A stretch of 64,000 nt of DNA from Toxotes chatareus. Lineage: Eukaryota; Chordata; Actinopteri; Toxotidae. The stretch is from positions 4,510,501-4,574,500 of the forward strand of contig CM028888.1 of assembly GCA_016801885.1 (NCBI GenBank). Reading direction: 5' to 3'. Numbering within the stretch: the first letter of the stretch is position 1; every line of letters starts with the position of its first letter. The notes under the pieces were generated by a model. It saw only the letters and a program-made list of their open reading frames with translations, did no database searches and was not told the origin of the DNA. Positions 9,791 to 23,067 of the stretch are shown here, in pieces. The position numbers were made by a program, and so were the translations under genes.

Positions 9791-12700
9791 CTAAAAGACG
9801 CATAACCTTTGCAGCAGATAGCTCCACCCCTGCGGTTTTCCTGGCTTACCTGATCGTATACTTATCAATTCCACACAAATGCACAAACACAATCAAAGAA
9901 TTTTGAACACCTTCAAAGGTGGTTATTAGTGTAGTCAAGCATAAAGAGCTTCCTACCCCAACACAAGAAACCTTTGTGCACATGTAAACATAGTCTCATG
10001 GTGAACGGGAACCTGAAGCTGGAGAGGAACACTTGTATTTTTATCTTTTTTTTTTTTTTACTTAGAAGTCTTAGAAAAAAATGTTCTCAATTTGCTGTTG
10101 TTGATGGTATGACCTTTATGAGCTACAGGAGTGACTCATCATTCAGTTGTATTTCTGTAAAGGTTTATTGGTTTTGTTTTGAAATCATCTTTGACTTTTA
10201 TAAATGAAAGCCACAAATATACAGACAGACACTACATGGACTGCACTAAAAAAGACATAGTAACCAGTGAGAGAAATAACCAAATGTACAAGAGATTAAC
10301 AATAGGGGTTGTAAAGTAAGAAGGCCCATTGTAGGTCTTGATAGCAATCGAAGGACAATCCCACAAAGACATCCAGAGCACAGTTAATCCACCAACCACT
10401 CAGAGCATGGTTTCCATCGTTGCATCAATTTCTTTCTTTACTATCTGCAACATTTGGCCTTGTTCTACAGTATCTTAAAGTAATGATGGCACCTTCTATG
10501 TTCACAGTGACGACTAAAAATGTTTGCTCTGTATTAATGTAATCTCAGTTATTTGACTCTTTAGTCTGAATCAAAAGCTGTCATCCAGGAGATGAGGTGC
10601 AAATTGGTGTCCTAACGAGGCACCCGGGTTTGAAATACATGATAAGAATACAGAGCTGGATAACAGGGATTCCAGGCAAGTCACAATTCACTGTCCATCA
10701 GCAGCCTCGTATAACGCAAAAGGTACTTGTCATTAGGACAAAAGAAGAGAACGCCTGCCCATGTTATCCAGCCGTTTCAATGGGATTTTTTTTTTTTTTT
10801 TTTTTGGAAGGGGGGGGGGTGTTAGGAGTTTCTTGAAGAGTGGAGATAATCTGATTAGTAACGTGATATACCGCTCAAGGGAGGGCGGAAGCAGCAAGGC
10901 CTTTTGAGGATAGAAAGTAGTGCACATTATTCTTCATATCTTTGGAAAAAAGGAGGTAAGTAGCTAAGTGTTGCATTATGGGAATGATAGACTTAAGAGG
11001 GTTTTGTAATTTCTCTTTCTGGGATACTCCACAGCAGGTATTAGCACTTCAGCTGTTTTCTATCTTTACATGAATATTTATGAGGTGCATAGATCATATT
11101 CTGTCACCAAACTGGTAAACTGCATCATCTACACCACCTCTCACATTTTGGCGTTCTATATTGGCGTGGAGCATCAAAATGAAAACACAAAAAAGATTGA
11201 CACTTTCCTTTTAAGGTCTTGAAGCAGTGGAAAGCAGAACATTTGAAACCGAGTACGAATGTTTGATGCCCACTAACAGTTTTGACTTTTCCTGAGTATG
11301 AAGTGAAAGATGCTACTTTGCCATTTTAGACAGCAGAAAAACTTTGGCATCTGTAGCTGCAGGCCTTCTCTGAGGCTGTCATATCAAATGTTATTTGCTT
11401 AGTCTCTTATTTTTATTAGCTTTGCTCGGCCACAGGAGACCTCAACAGGACAACAGCACTTTAATTCTGTGCCAATGGGGACTAATAAGAAGTAGCTGAA
11501 ATCCTCAGCATGTAAACCATCTTTGTCTTGTTTGTTATCAGCTCAGCACACAAGGCCATGGCCAGTTTGTTCTGTCGTGCATTATTTATTTGCTGTGGCA
11601 TCTTTATTTTATTGCTCATATAGTTTTGTACATTATAATTTTTGTTAAAAGGCAGTAATGTTTCCCTGTGTTTCTGTGGCATCAAATTTAGCATCCTTAT
11701 AGAGCTGCTTAGCTTCATTTGTCATTATCCCTCATTTGGTAGTCCTCTTTGTCGTATTCCTAGTGTAGAATTGATTTGGGTTTTTGGCCGTCTTTTTCTT
11801 TTGTTCGTAATCATAGTTGACGTATTATTGTGATGGCAATTACCATTGTTGTAGGAAAATTGTGAATATTTGTTTTTGTGGATGAACCTTAACATCACCT
11901 CCCTTCTCTGTGCAAATTAGCCTGTATTTGTGTGGAGCTTAAACCAGGTAATAAAGGTCACGGTTGCTCTGCATAATTGTTTGGATTTGGCTGGTGTCTG
12001 TAATGGCCCTAGACTACACCACAGGCAAAACAGGTCTGCAGGTTGGTTCAGGCTGCTGTGCTGCAGGCTTTATGGAAGGACTTGTCCCCCAGGTGGGCTT
12101 ATAAAGTTAAAAGTCTGAGTGCTTGAAGTGTTAATGTTTGCTCACACAGACCTTTTGTAGAAATTTTGTCTTCATAATTGTCTTAATCTGTCATGTTTCC
12201 TCTGCTCATTTCCAGGCTGCATCTGTATAATCATCTGTCGAAAAGTCTATTAAGATTCAAGTCATTGTGTAGATAGAATTAAAGGCAACCTGACTTGCAA
12301 TGTGGTCTGAAAAATGCATCAGAACTCATCCGATATGCGTCAGTACATTTCAGCGACTGGGAGCTGTGACTCATCATTTAGCTGTGATTTCAAATAGTCA
12401 TAGTACATTTCTGATAAATTATTCTACATTAACATTAATTCTGCATTAACATAGGTAACAACATCATGTCACATGGTTGCAATGCCTGGTAGTCAGCATT
12501 AAAGGACAAAGACTGTGTAATGCACCTTTAAAGTCATTAGAGAGAGTCTTCCCCATATTGTGTTTATATGTTCGTCAGAAAGACAAACAATTGTTAATAA
12601 ATTGTTGTTCATTTTTTTTACAATTGACTTTATGTGATGTATTCACTGAAATTTCCCAGTCATTTCACACAATATTTTACATAGAGATTCATAGAAAACC

Positions 12701-14469
12701 TTCTCTAGTTCAATTGCGATATATCGAAGAGAAGAATTTAGTGAATAGAAGCTACAACACAAGCAGAGGCAGATACACAGAGAAAAGCTTTACTATGAAC
12801 AGTGGCATTTTTAGATTATTTTGAATTATTAAATCCAGTGTTTTTCAAAGTTGTTAGCTGGTCTGTCCCCCCCAAAAAAAACCTTTTATGTTTATAGGCC
12901 AAACATTGCTGCATTACTTTGAAAAAAAAAATACCACATTAGACTTACTGGCTGTGTTTCTTCATGTATGTGTGCAGGGCAGACTTTATAAATTCATTAC
13001 ATCTCAGGAGTCTGTTCTTATCAGATGTGATGAATCACTTTGATAAATTCTGCCAGTTCTGTACCACAGTTAGCTTAACACTGGCAGCCTAATAGTGTTA
13101 TGCAGTTATTGTCAGCTGACACATATTTCAGCAGGGATTGTATATTGAATAGATGTTGAGGCTGAAAGAGTAGTTTGTTGTGTGTTTGCTGTTTACTGTT
13201 TACTGTAAATGAGAGATATTTCATGTTGTCAGCTGTGGTGATTGCTGCTAGTTGTTCCCACCTCAACCAGTTTGGCTTCCTCCACTTCGCATAAATTTAA
13301 AATTCCTGGCTCCATTATGTGACAAAGATGGCAGGGAGCAGTAAACCCAAATCCAGGGCTGCATTTGGTTCCACATAAAATGTTTGCTTCCGGATGTTGT
13401 CTTCCCATAAATGAAGGTGGGAATCCCCAAAATACCCAGATGAAAGGTAGCTAACAATTTTTTTTATGATTTATTGAAGCAATGGGAGCAATATCCTTCT
13501 TCGATTTCTGCCCTTCCAGCACTCCAGAGGTGTGTGTGTGGTGATTTACCACAAAGCAGTATTGGAGTAAACGTGTTATGGCAGGGAACTGCATGCCTCT
13601 TTTTATATAATATCTTTTGCAAAGGGAAAAGACATAAGACATAATTATGCGTTTTTTGATTTATTTGAAATTATGAGCTCTGTTATTGCAATTATGTGAT
13701 CTTAATCTAGTTTTAATGGGAAGCTTTGTCGTGCAATGCAACACACTTCCATATTAATCATGATTTTTTTGTCCTTTGCCTTATTTGCAGAGCATCTTTA
13801 TGAATTTTGTGACATCTATCCGTGAAGTTGAACTTGAAATATGAAATACATAAAGTCACCTGTTTTAATTCTATGGTTCAAATACTCAGGGAGGCAATTT
13901 AGCACCAAGCTAATCATAGCTTATCTTAAATTGTGAGTTTGTCTTTGAGGAAAGAGAATCGTTTAAATGCTTTAAAGCCATTAAAACTGTACGAGGTAAG
14001 TTGCAGCAAAGCATTCAAACAGTTGTAGCTCCCCCATGTCTCTGTCTCTGGAGAAAACAGCAGAGCCATAGTTATGTCACCTTTGCCAGGATTCTTACAT
14101 GTTGTCTCACTCATGTAAGACCACCCCACATATGATTTTGTTCTTGATGAAATCTGTTCCTGTTGTCCAACACTGTATATAAACTTCAGTGGACAGGGAG
14201 GCTTTGTCCGAGTACAGACCTGAATTGGTTTGAAAGCTATTAGTATTGATCATCAGCCTCACCAATATATTATGCTCATTTAGTGCTATGACACAGTGAA
14301 AACCTTTACTTACAAATGTGCTCTGAGTGCCAGTTCCACACTTTATATGATAATAATGAGAATTTCAAAGGGCCGCTTAATTGGTGCTTTTGGTGTGTGA
14401 GGGGTGAGGATCCATTTACAGGACCAGCGTTTAATTTCCCAATCCCCGAATATTGGTTCATGGTGGCAG
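9791..14469. other. Long non-coding stretch with minor simple repeats
   Basis: About 4.7 kb without recognisable genes. Contents noted: a 13-T run near 10050, the T20/G10 tract at 10786-10819, a GGAG|GTAAGT donor-like word near 10951 with no exon before it, TTTACTG repeats near 13192-13206, and a possibly regulatory block around 10590-10775 of enhancer-like texture. Frames are short and resemble nothing known. Confidence 0.5.
10786..10819. repeat. T20 followed by G10 homopolymer pair
   Basis: Twenty T residues, GGAA, then ten G residues. Short frames on both strands cross it only because homopolymers carry no stops. Local assembly length is likely uncertain here. Confidence 0.9.
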
Positions 14470-14790
14470 TGAAAAAGTCTGGGTGTCTTTTCAGAGGCAG
14501 TGTGCTGATGCAAATGCATGCTGGCATTTGCTGACAATGGAAAAAATCAGCCTCTTATGTTGGCTTGATGAGCCGTCCTGGGAAAAAAGGGGAGAGCTTG
14601 CAGACTGGATTCACCAGTGCAAGCTGCGACTGCACACACTCGCTGTTCATCACCCCGAGAAAGCATGATTATCTCCCCCTTAGTCATCTACTCCCCCCCA
14701 GGTCTCAATTAAAGTTTGTCACTGAAATGAGCACAAATGGGCGCCCACCAGTTTTACCAAGCTGCATTTCAGTGATCTGGTGTGAAAAAG
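14470..14790. promoter_or_regulatory. Candidate conserved non-coding element with POU octamer
   Basis: A repeat-poor block containing ATGCAAATGCAT at 14508-14519, a perfect POU octamer overlapping a palindromic ATGCAT. GCATTTGC follows at 14524. It is open in several frames on both strands, with no protein resemblance. Octamer half-sites in this arrangement can hold POU dimers; that it does so here is inference. Confidence 0.35.
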
Positions 14791-14977
14791 AGGCGCCGCG
14801 TCCTCTGTTTTTTTTTTTCCTGTCTCTGGGGCTTTTTCCTCATGTTTCATTCACAGTGTGCTTTGGCACAGACAGTTATTCTTAAAACTTTAAAGACCCC
14901 ATGTGAAGATAAGTTTAAGACATCAGAGCTTCATTTGGTAAAGGTTTTGTTCCAGTCAGGCCCACTGAAGATGTTTT

Positions 14978-15000
14978 TTCTTCTTCTTCTTCTTCTTCTT
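14978..15000. repeat. (TTC)n microsatellite
   Basis: Nearly eight TTC units flanked by T runs; purine/pyrimidine-asymmetric. Confidence 0.9.
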
Positions 15001-15470
15001 TTATTTTAGATAGGTGGGAACATAACAGTGTCACAAAATGAACCTCTGATTAGAGCAGTCATGTTGTCAATTGTGCAGATCCCTTTGAAAACTTAGAACT
15101 TTGGTAATAGAACACACTGTGGTGTCCAGCAATGCGCCACCCTCCACAACACATCAGACTGCACCACACAGTAATTAGATTTTTGCTGGGGAATCGCAGT
15201 TCTCTAAGCCCCACTTTGGCAACCTCTGCTTCAGCAGATGAAAATACCAAGTTAATACAACCATCTGTTAAAATACAGTTCTGGAAGATTCTTTTCTTCA
15301 GCAGACGTCTGTTACCGTAATGCCCACGTATTATAAACACAGATCCCCTTAATTAGAAACAAACGGCTCATGAAATGTGGGAACGAGTTCCTTAAATTTA
15401 GCCTGTGATATGAGTGAACCCTAATCCCAAAGATGGGGAAAGGCTTTCATTGGCCGGGAGAAGTACCTGT

Positions 15471-15506
15471 CTGTTTGTGTGTGTGTGTGTATTGTGTTTG
15501 TGTATA
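15471..15506. repeat. (TG)n microsatellite, interrupted
   Basis: A perfect TG core near 15476-15490 continues as degenerate TG-rich sequence. Confidence 0.85.
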
Positions 15507-16179
15507 TTTCCCAGCACCATTTATTTTTCAAAGTGGGCTGGATCGGCTTTGTCTCCAGCTGCTGAGAACACATGTAGTCCATGAAAGGCGTGTTTATTTG
15601 CCATATCTGGTGCCCCTCAAGATTCCAGGGTCTCTCTTTGCCTTATTCGCTGTTTATCTTGGTGCAGTGTTTCAAACCAGTCTCAAAATACTCATTTTCA
15701 GACAGCCTTCTGTTCCTCTGTTGCGGTTATGAACAAAAGCCCCTGGCAGGGAGCTGCCAATTAATTTTGTTGGCTTGTAGTTTGGAAGTTGTCAGAATGC
15801 CAAGGTTAAAAGTTAAAGTTTTGGTCACTCATGACCATAGTTTTAAAAACATTTCAGTAACTATGTTCAAATGTGCGGAAGTTCCCTTATTGAACCTGCT
15901 ACATCTTGGTTATAAGCTTTAAAATTTATTAAACTAACATCTAAAATATCTTGGTTTTCCAAACTCAACCCACTTATAACCTAAATGCTTAGATTTTTTT
16001 TTTTCATTTTTAATAAAGTATTGAAACAACTACATTAGCACTGGATCAAGTCAAAATAGAGAGCCATGTTCAGCAGAGGCGTTCACAGAATCAAATCAAG
16101 GTATTTGGTGATGATAGGGTCTGACATTAGCAAATCTCACATTACCAATTTTCCTTCCATGACTGCTCCTCTAAGCAGA

Positions 16180-16545
16180 ATCCAGGATGGAAACCAGCAG
16201 CTGCATTTGCCAGCTTTGCACGCTTGTGGCCCCACACGGCAGTGAGAAATACCATAAAAATTTAGACTTCAACGGTCAGAAATCCTGCAGGCTGACATCA
16301 GTTACTGTAACTGCACACTCACAGGCAGTCTGTTATTCACATGCCAGAGGATGCCAAAAGCAAAAGAGAGGCTAAGGATTGGTCCGGCTCTCACTTGACA
16401 AAGTGCTCAGCCACTGCTGATTTGGAGGCACAGTACTTGACCATAAAGATTCATTTCATTGTGGGTGGGGAAGTAACCATGCTGACTCAAGGATTTCTCA
16501 CACTGTTCCCTGGGGAAGGCCCACACTGTGATTCAGGCTGATAAA
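16180..16545. promoter_or_regulatory. Candidate conserved non-coding element
   Basis: About 365 bases of balanced composition without simple repeats. It carries an ATTGG (inverted CCAAT) word near 16379 and a TGACTCA AP-1 word near 16483. A + strand frame (16187-16375) encodes nothing recognisable and lacks splice-site support. Confidence 0.3.
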
Positions 16546-17898
16546 ACTGATGTATTCTTTAACATAACAAAAAAGCAAAGTTTGTCATTTAATGTCTGTT
16601 TAAGTTTAGACAAGGGTCATTTTAAAATATAAATCAATGACTGTCAGTAGGAGATCGAGCACAAGACGTCTCTTGCCAGGAAATTGTGAACATAAGACAC
16701 TGGTTTTCAATATTTAAACAAAGGATCAGTGCTGTCTTTTTTCTGGTGGAGACAATCTCATGTCCTTACATGAAACTAACTTCATACGGGTTCAGTCACA
16801 AACTTATTTATGTAACCCTAAGGCTACAAAAGCCCAAGACTTTGAAACTGTCTGCGAGCATTATGCTTTGCTTTAAAGGACACACATCCTCACTGTAATT
16901 AGTGTGGCCTTTTTTTTGTCTTGCATGGAATGAATCAGATTAGAGCCAAAGATCAGTCACTCCCTTCTCTCAGTTCATTCATATTCCTTTTGAGTTTTAC
17001 AAGGACTTCATCTCCACTTTCCTGCTACAAAGACAAATAAATCTTGCATGCACCAAAATAACTCTTTAGGCTCCAGTCATAATATTGTCAGACTGAGTCC
17101 AGACTGAGTTCTCAGGAAGTTAGGAAAACACTCAGGGAAACAGTGCTGTATTTTCTCGTTCTTGTTCTGCAACCCAAGGCGTTTTCAGAACTCGCATGAG
17201 GAAACTTTGAAGAGCTTTGTGGCACGGAAGCCAGGATAGTATTGTGATTTTGAACAGCTTATTCAGATTTGCTTTTGCACAGATATTGAATTAAAAAAAA
17301 AAAAAAAAAAAGTTTTTCTGCAAGCAGCACTTGCATTTAAAGGGGTAAAACTTTCATTTAGCCTCTCAAGCAAAGGGAACCAATAATATGTGAGGCCATA
17401 GAAGAAGCAGAGGAGAAATTTCATCTGGAATACCTCATCCTCACTTAGAATTTCCCCTTTCCTCCTTTATGCTGTGTTGACTTTTCCAGTCATAGAGGAA
17501 AACTTGGTGTAGTCTGGAAATCTGATGATTCCACGTGGTTACCGCAAGCGGTCAAACCTTTCAGCCTAAGCCGGTGCTCTCACCCTTCTGCTATGTGCAT
17601 TTGCATAAGCAAAACCTGTATTAGAAACTTTCTGAATCAGCATTAGCAGAAGCTTCTGAATGACAGTAATATCTCAGGGCTGACGAGTGTTAGTGCATAC
17701 GGAAAAGCTTCATAACAAAAACTCTTCAAATTCTGTATGCATAAAAACGCTTACACTGAGGTAATAATAGCAGTAATAAAGAGGGCGTAAAAAAGAAAGT
17801 CCTTCCTTGACTGAAATAAACAGTTTTTTGACGTTACTATTTTTATTAGCAATTTTGAACCGTTTCCATATGTTCTGTGTGTCTGTTCCTTCCACATA
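16546..17898. other. Non-coding DNA, nothing recognised
   Basis: Unique AT-rich sequence with a 19-A run at 17293-17311 and a POU octamer (ATTTGCAT) at 17599-17606. No coding potential. Confidence 0.5.
17293..17311. repeat. Poly-A run, 19 bases
   Basis: An uninterrupted A run; no retroposon body is seen upstream. Confidence 0.9.
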
Positions 17899-18330
17899 AT
17901 CATATTGCTGTTTATAGCTGCTGCGATAAAATTCCCCTCTGGGAGATCAAAAATGTTTCCTTGCTCCTTGCTGATGGAACGCTGGTTCTTGGTCACCACC
18001 TGTCTGCCAAACCATATGCCAATCATATTATGCTGTCAGTATTTTAGAGAAAAATTCCCAGCAGTCCATCTGAAGATGAATTATGTGCCCCTAGTCTTAT
18101 ATAATGAATATGCAACAACCTAATGGGTTGCAAATGAGGGGGAAGCCTGGAAGAGTGCCACCACAGAAATAGCTGTGAAAACTTTTGCCATCTCCTGTTT
18201 TCTTATTACCGGCTCAGGCTCGTGATTTAGCTCCCTATTCAGTGTGTATTTATTGTACACGGACAAGACGACCGGGCTGGCACCGTCTACACTGCGAGAT
18301 TATTTCTAATCAGGTTGTGTGTACTTTTAT
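17899..18330. promoter_or_regulatory. Candidate conserved non-coding element pair
   Basis: Two repeat-poor blocks (about 17899-18150 and 18180-18330). The first contains CCAATCAT, TAATGAATATGC and a small inverted repeat, TGCAAC 18111-18116 with GTTGCA 18127-18132, around TAATGG. The second is GC-richer (GACGACCGGGCTGGCACC) than its flanks. Texture is enhancer-like; no protein or RNA gene is evident. Confidence 0.35.
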
Positions 18331-20330
18331 TTACAAATCAAAACTATTAATAAAATGAGGCTTAGCAGACAGCTGCATACCACACATTGAAGCGTATGGA
18401 AGGTTTTCTCTATTTCAACCTTATTCAGGTGTTGCACTTTTTCATGGGTTATGGCACTTCAATGCACCTTTTATTAATTTTCCATTTCTCCTGTTTTGTA
18501 ACGATATCTATGAAAAATAATGTTGTACAAAACATGCTTCGTATTTGTCGATCAGTGTGCAGTTGGGACAGTGGTTTCACTTGTGACTTCTTATTTTAGC
18601 TGAAAAGATGTTTGGCTATATGTGAACGTCCTCTTATTAAAAACAAAATTTATCCTTGGTTTATAAAGCTTAAATGACTGGAGAGTGAGAAGCTGCACAA
18701 AGAGGTCGGGTTCTCTCATCCAAAGCTATCTGCAAATTTGTGCAGTGCGCATTGATAAATGACGTGAAGCAATATTTTAATGAGCTCTGGGTTGGAAAAT
18801 AGTGAACCTATCATTTAAATCAGCCTGAGCATTCCTCTGATCTTTTGTCATGTTCGCTATTTTCTTTCCCAGGAAAGAACAGCACACATTGGCAATGCAA
18901 TCTAAGATCTGTGCAGTACATCATTTCTGTAGTCCTTGAGTTGCTGGCTGATATTGCTGTGTTTAAATCCCAACATATTACCTTGACAACATCATATCAA
19001 AGATATATTACACAGTCATTGACTGAGTGTGTTACCCCTGGCCTCACTTTGTCCTTGATGGCAGCACTCTTCCTTAAACTGTTATTTATTTGTTGTTCAC
19101 TTGTCACTTGTGTTCGTCATCAACCATGCATTTTACCTCTAGCGATAACTCATCCGTTTAGCATTGCTTAAATAAGAAAGATGTTAGCTGAGGAGAGTAA
19201 TCCCTTCAGCATGCACAGGATGAAATGCTTTTCAGAAACATTGGGGCTATTTTGCTGATAAATATGGGCAATATAAAGTAGATTAAACCATGCGTTCAGC
19301 CAAATGAGCGAGGGAAAGAGAAGGCACACAGTAAACAGTTGAGATTTTGAAATACTCCAGTCTGCAGTCGACAGTAGAGTTTACACGACTAGCATTTTCT
19401 GGTCAGTAAGCAAGCACAGAAATTCAAATGTCAGCTCCATCATCCATGTTAGAATCGTTCACAGCCAATCAATAATTGTACATTTCTTCATTCCTTCTCT
19501 AGTTTGTTGGGTATTGATGCCATAAAATAGCCCCACCCTCCCCCTCCCAAACAAACAAGCACACATGCAAATTAACAAGTAGGACATGCATTCAGTAACA
19601 ACACTGTGCTTTTATTGCACGGTATGTTTTTGGAACGGGAGAGATGGAACCACTGTAGTTATGGCAAATGTTGACTGTAGAATAGGTCATTTGTCACAAT
19701 TGATATGTGACATTTTGTGTTTCCAAAACCATCGCAAAGCCTCCTCTGGGGATCATGAACCAAAAGTTTCATCAAGTCAGACTTAAGTTCCAAAACTGTG
19801 GACTTTAGAGTTGAGTTGTTAAAAGTTTGTACCAATTTCATGGTCAGCATTCAAGAACCTTGATGACTTGCTGCTGACATGCAACTCCTCCTGCTTACAA
19901 TTTGTGAGTTGAGAGTTGTAATTAACAGACCTGGTACTTAACTTGTACTTGTCTCAGATGGTTTGAGACATGATTTGGATTTTTCCTAAAATACTTAAAA
20001 ACAGCATTGCAGTCCTGCCAATAGCTGTCAGGAGGTGTTACTGCAAATACAAAACAAAACAAAACAACAGAAAAATCTATTATAAATGTCAGTGACGCCC
20101 GAGAGCTTGTGGCTTTCCAAACAATGATTTCCTCTTTATCTTGTGTGGGCGATTAGATGGTGTTTTACAAGTAGGACACCTCACAGAGGAATTGATTAGT
20201 CATCTTTTAAGTCTAACCCATACACAGCATTTGGGTTTCTCTCTACAGATCTGCTGATTTCCCTCTGTTATACAACTGCTATTGACTCTAGGAAACTAAG
20301 GAAACTGTGCCTGGCTGTGAATGAGGCGTT
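18331..20330. other. Non-coding DNA, nothing recognised
   Basis: About 2 kb of AT-rich sequence with short frames of no known resemblance. It contains an (AAAAC)n array at 20050-20067. Confidence 0.5.
20050..20067. repeat. (AAAAC)n short tandem repeat
   Basis: Three perfect AAAAC-type units plus flanking partial copies. Confidence 0.8.
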
Positions 20331-20515
20331 TTAATGAATGGAGCCCTTCAACACAATGTATATTAAAGCTTCTCCCCTGGGCTTAGGTTTCCAGGCTGTG
20401 ATAATCAATTAATATGCGTGCCTTAGGCCAAGCCTGGAGCACAGTGATCACAGATTATTAGTCTGTGTGCTAATGAGTTTATTCTCACAAAGTGCTCATC
20501 CTGCTCCTGCCCTTA
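20331..20515. promoter_or_regulatory. Candidate conserved non-coding element, homeodomain-word rich
   Basis: Contains TAATCAATTAAT at 20402-20413, a palindromic TGATCA near 20446, GATTATTAG near 20454 and CTAATGAG at 20470-20477 within 80 bases. No frame is protein-like. Clustered TAAT/ATTA words in an otherwise mixed-composition block suggest a homeodomain-bound enhancer, as an inference. Confidence 0.35.
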
Positions 20516-21708
20516 TATGATCTTATGGTGATACATAAAATGTTCCACTTTGTAGGGTTTTGATTTTAGAATTCATCAGTATAAACAAGTGAGATGGCCT
20601 GAGAGGACTCTGGGAGGAAGTGATAAACTTGGCTGGTGTTTGACAGCATCCAAGGGTAAATAACGCACCCTCATCACAACAGGAAGCTGCTTCTGTTCCT
20701 TCCCAGTGTGCCACGAAGGCAGCTGCCTCATTTATATGGAGCAGAGATGTACTGTAGATTCACCAGGGCGATGCTTGTGTTTGCCTTAGGAATGTAAAGA
20801 TGACACCCACATCACACCCACCCTCCACAGCCAGACTGATGCCTTGGGAAGGCCCAGTTGTCATTTGTAATCTTTCGTAACGGCAGCTTTAGTCAGCCTT
20901 CCCCTCTCATTCGACGTTTATATGACCTCCAGGAATTCTGACAAGTTAATCATCTGTAATTGACACAAACAATCAAACCACATGTTCACGAGAGGTGGAA
21001 AGGAAGGAAGGAGTATGCTGCAAATAAAATTAGTCTTGTTAAGAATTGAATTGTTGATTTGGAGTTTAAAACAAGAGTGTGAGCAAATGTTAGTATACCC
21101 ACTGTGACTGTGTGTTTGTTTCAAGCACAAGATGAGGAGCTCACAAGTGTTAGGTAGAGATACTGTGTATCCCGATCAGCTCTTCTTGTATGGTCATATG
21201 AGCCCATACTCACAACTTCAGCAACTCTCGCCGTGCTCCGATTCATCCAGGAAATGAGCAAAGAGGAAAGAGAACTATGTATGAATTGCACATGGAATGG
21301 AAACTAACCAGAAATACACAGTCCAGTGGACGCATATGAAAATCACATCATGTGAAACTGCTGACCCAGATTTTGGTAATGGTATGTTGGAAGCTGTGAA
21401 AAAGCTGTGTGTTTTTTTTTAGTTTGGCCATTTGGCCTGTGTAGCTAAGCCGATGAATTCATTTGGTTGCAACCACAAAGATCTAAAAATTATTTTTAAT
21501 AGCAAGATCTTAAGGAATAACTCAGGTCTTACGTTTGTAGTGATCATTTCTACAGTTATGACGACACTCAGTTCACCAAAGTAACGGCGAGTTTGGGCAA
21601 TTCTCTTACGCTTCACCTTTGTTTTTTTTTCTCTTTCAAATAAGTTCTGTGTACAACCTCATGTTGCTTGCCCTGTCAGATCTCTGCTCCAGACAAGTAA
21701 TAACTTCA
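20516..21708. other. Non-coding DNA, nothing recognised
   Basis: Unique sequence; short frames on both strands lack recognisable products. GGAAGGAAGG occurs near 21000. Confidence 0.5.
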
Positions 21709-21716
21709 GCACCTGT

Positions 21717-21790
21717 AATAACAATAACAATAATAATAATTTTATTTATTGGCTCCTTTCAAAATGCTCATAGATGCCTTACAATACAAC
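21717..21790. repeat. (AAT)n plus conserved teleost repeat end
   Basis: An AAC/AAT array (21717-21740) is followed by TTTTATTTATTGGCTCCTTTCAAAATGCTCATAGATGCCTTACAAT-type sequence, given here only as landmarks: TTTTATTTAT, CCTTTCAAAATGC and GCCTTACAAT. This order is the familiar terminal segment of fish interspersed repeats that read ...GCGCCTTTCAAAA...GCTTTACAAT. The family cannot be named. Confidence 0.6.
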
Positions 21791-23067
21791 AAGAACCCCT
21801 GCAGAAATCTCATGGTTTGTTTGTGCTATGGGCCAGAATGTAACAGTAAGTAATCTAAAATCTGAGCATCAATTTAAATTACTGTTAACATATTACAATT
21901 ATTTATTCCTATGGGGCCGACTTAGAAATTCAACAGCAAACATGTTTGAAATCTTACTGCGCTCTTTACCCATGCGAAAAGCCCATTTCTGCCTGTATAA
22001 TTAGCTGCGCTGCTACAGCAATTTAAGAGCCATGGATTGATTTGTGACCCATTACATAAACTCCGACATCCCTTGGAAGTAAGAGGGAGAGAAGAAGAAA
22101 CTTGATGGCCTCAGTGAAAGGCTCTTATCAGTGTTTTCATTAGTGCAGTGGCTACTGCTCTGCTGCCCTGACTGGACTGCTGCCATAGCTGTTGGGATTC
22201 AGAGAGAGAGAGAGGGAGGCTTTTGGTATAAACAGGGCATCTTCCTCAGTTCTTTGTGGCTAGCTGCTGGTTAGCTTCATTAACTATTGGAGCTTCAGCA
22301 GAGATAGAAGCTGTACTTGAAAACATGCTATCCATATCCCATGCCATCAAGCTGTTCCTCAGGAATGTGTAACAGGGTGAGAACATACGCTCGTGTCGTC
22401 ACCCTGGTGCAATGCAGGCGTTTGCTGGTTGTGTTACATATTATTAATAGTCGAGGAAGATGCGGGTACGGTTCAAACTGTGAATGTATACTGTGTATAT
22501 CACACTTTCAGCAGCTCGTAAATCACTCCCTAATTATCCCACCAGGCTATTTTAAGACAAGACCCTTTCCGCAGTCAGTCGGCGTTTACAGCTTTTGCAT
22601 AGTTCTTCTGCTTTGGAAATTCGACTGTACAATTTGCAGTGATGCATATTTGTAATTACTGGAACCCAATCTGCCGTAGAGGACACAGCATTTAAGCATT
22701 TTATTTCCAATGATTATAGTGACACTCGCTGAGCTCTCCTGCATTAAATCAGTTCTAGTTTCTTTATTAGTAACTTTCATCCTGTCTTGGGTTTTGTTGT
22801 GTCATTTCATTTGTCTGAATTGTCAAGCATTATATTTTTTAAATCTTAGTCAGGCCCATAGTATATTGTGTATTTAACTTAAATGGTTTTTGCTGTTAAA
22901 GTAAATGAAATGAAAGAACACTTAACTTCCTGATTTCCCCAGGAAGACCTTTGGAATAAGGGAGCTGAGCAGTCCCCTGGTCTCTGACCACCTTTAACAG
23001 AAGTAAAGCACTATTAGGCAGGGTTCTTCACATCATATTTCACACTATAAATATTCCATTTATTAGA
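21791..23067. other. Non-coding DNA, nothing recognised
   Basis: AT-rich unique sequence with (AG)7 at 22201-22214. The frame at 22317-22655 has no recognisable domain. Confidence 0.5.
22201..22214. repeat. (AG)7 microsatellite
   Basis: Seven AG units, followed by GGAGG. Confidence 0.85.

Larger units (their letters stand above)
14791..16179. other. Non-coding DNA with two microsatellites
   Basis: Holds (TTC)n at 14978-15000 and an interrupted (TG)n at 15471-15506. Overlapping short frames around 15059-15340 and 15433-15922 have no recognisable product. Confidence 0.5.

Noticed and set aside
10945..10957. GGAG|GTAAGT splice donor
   Set aside because: No acceptor or protein-like frame before it.
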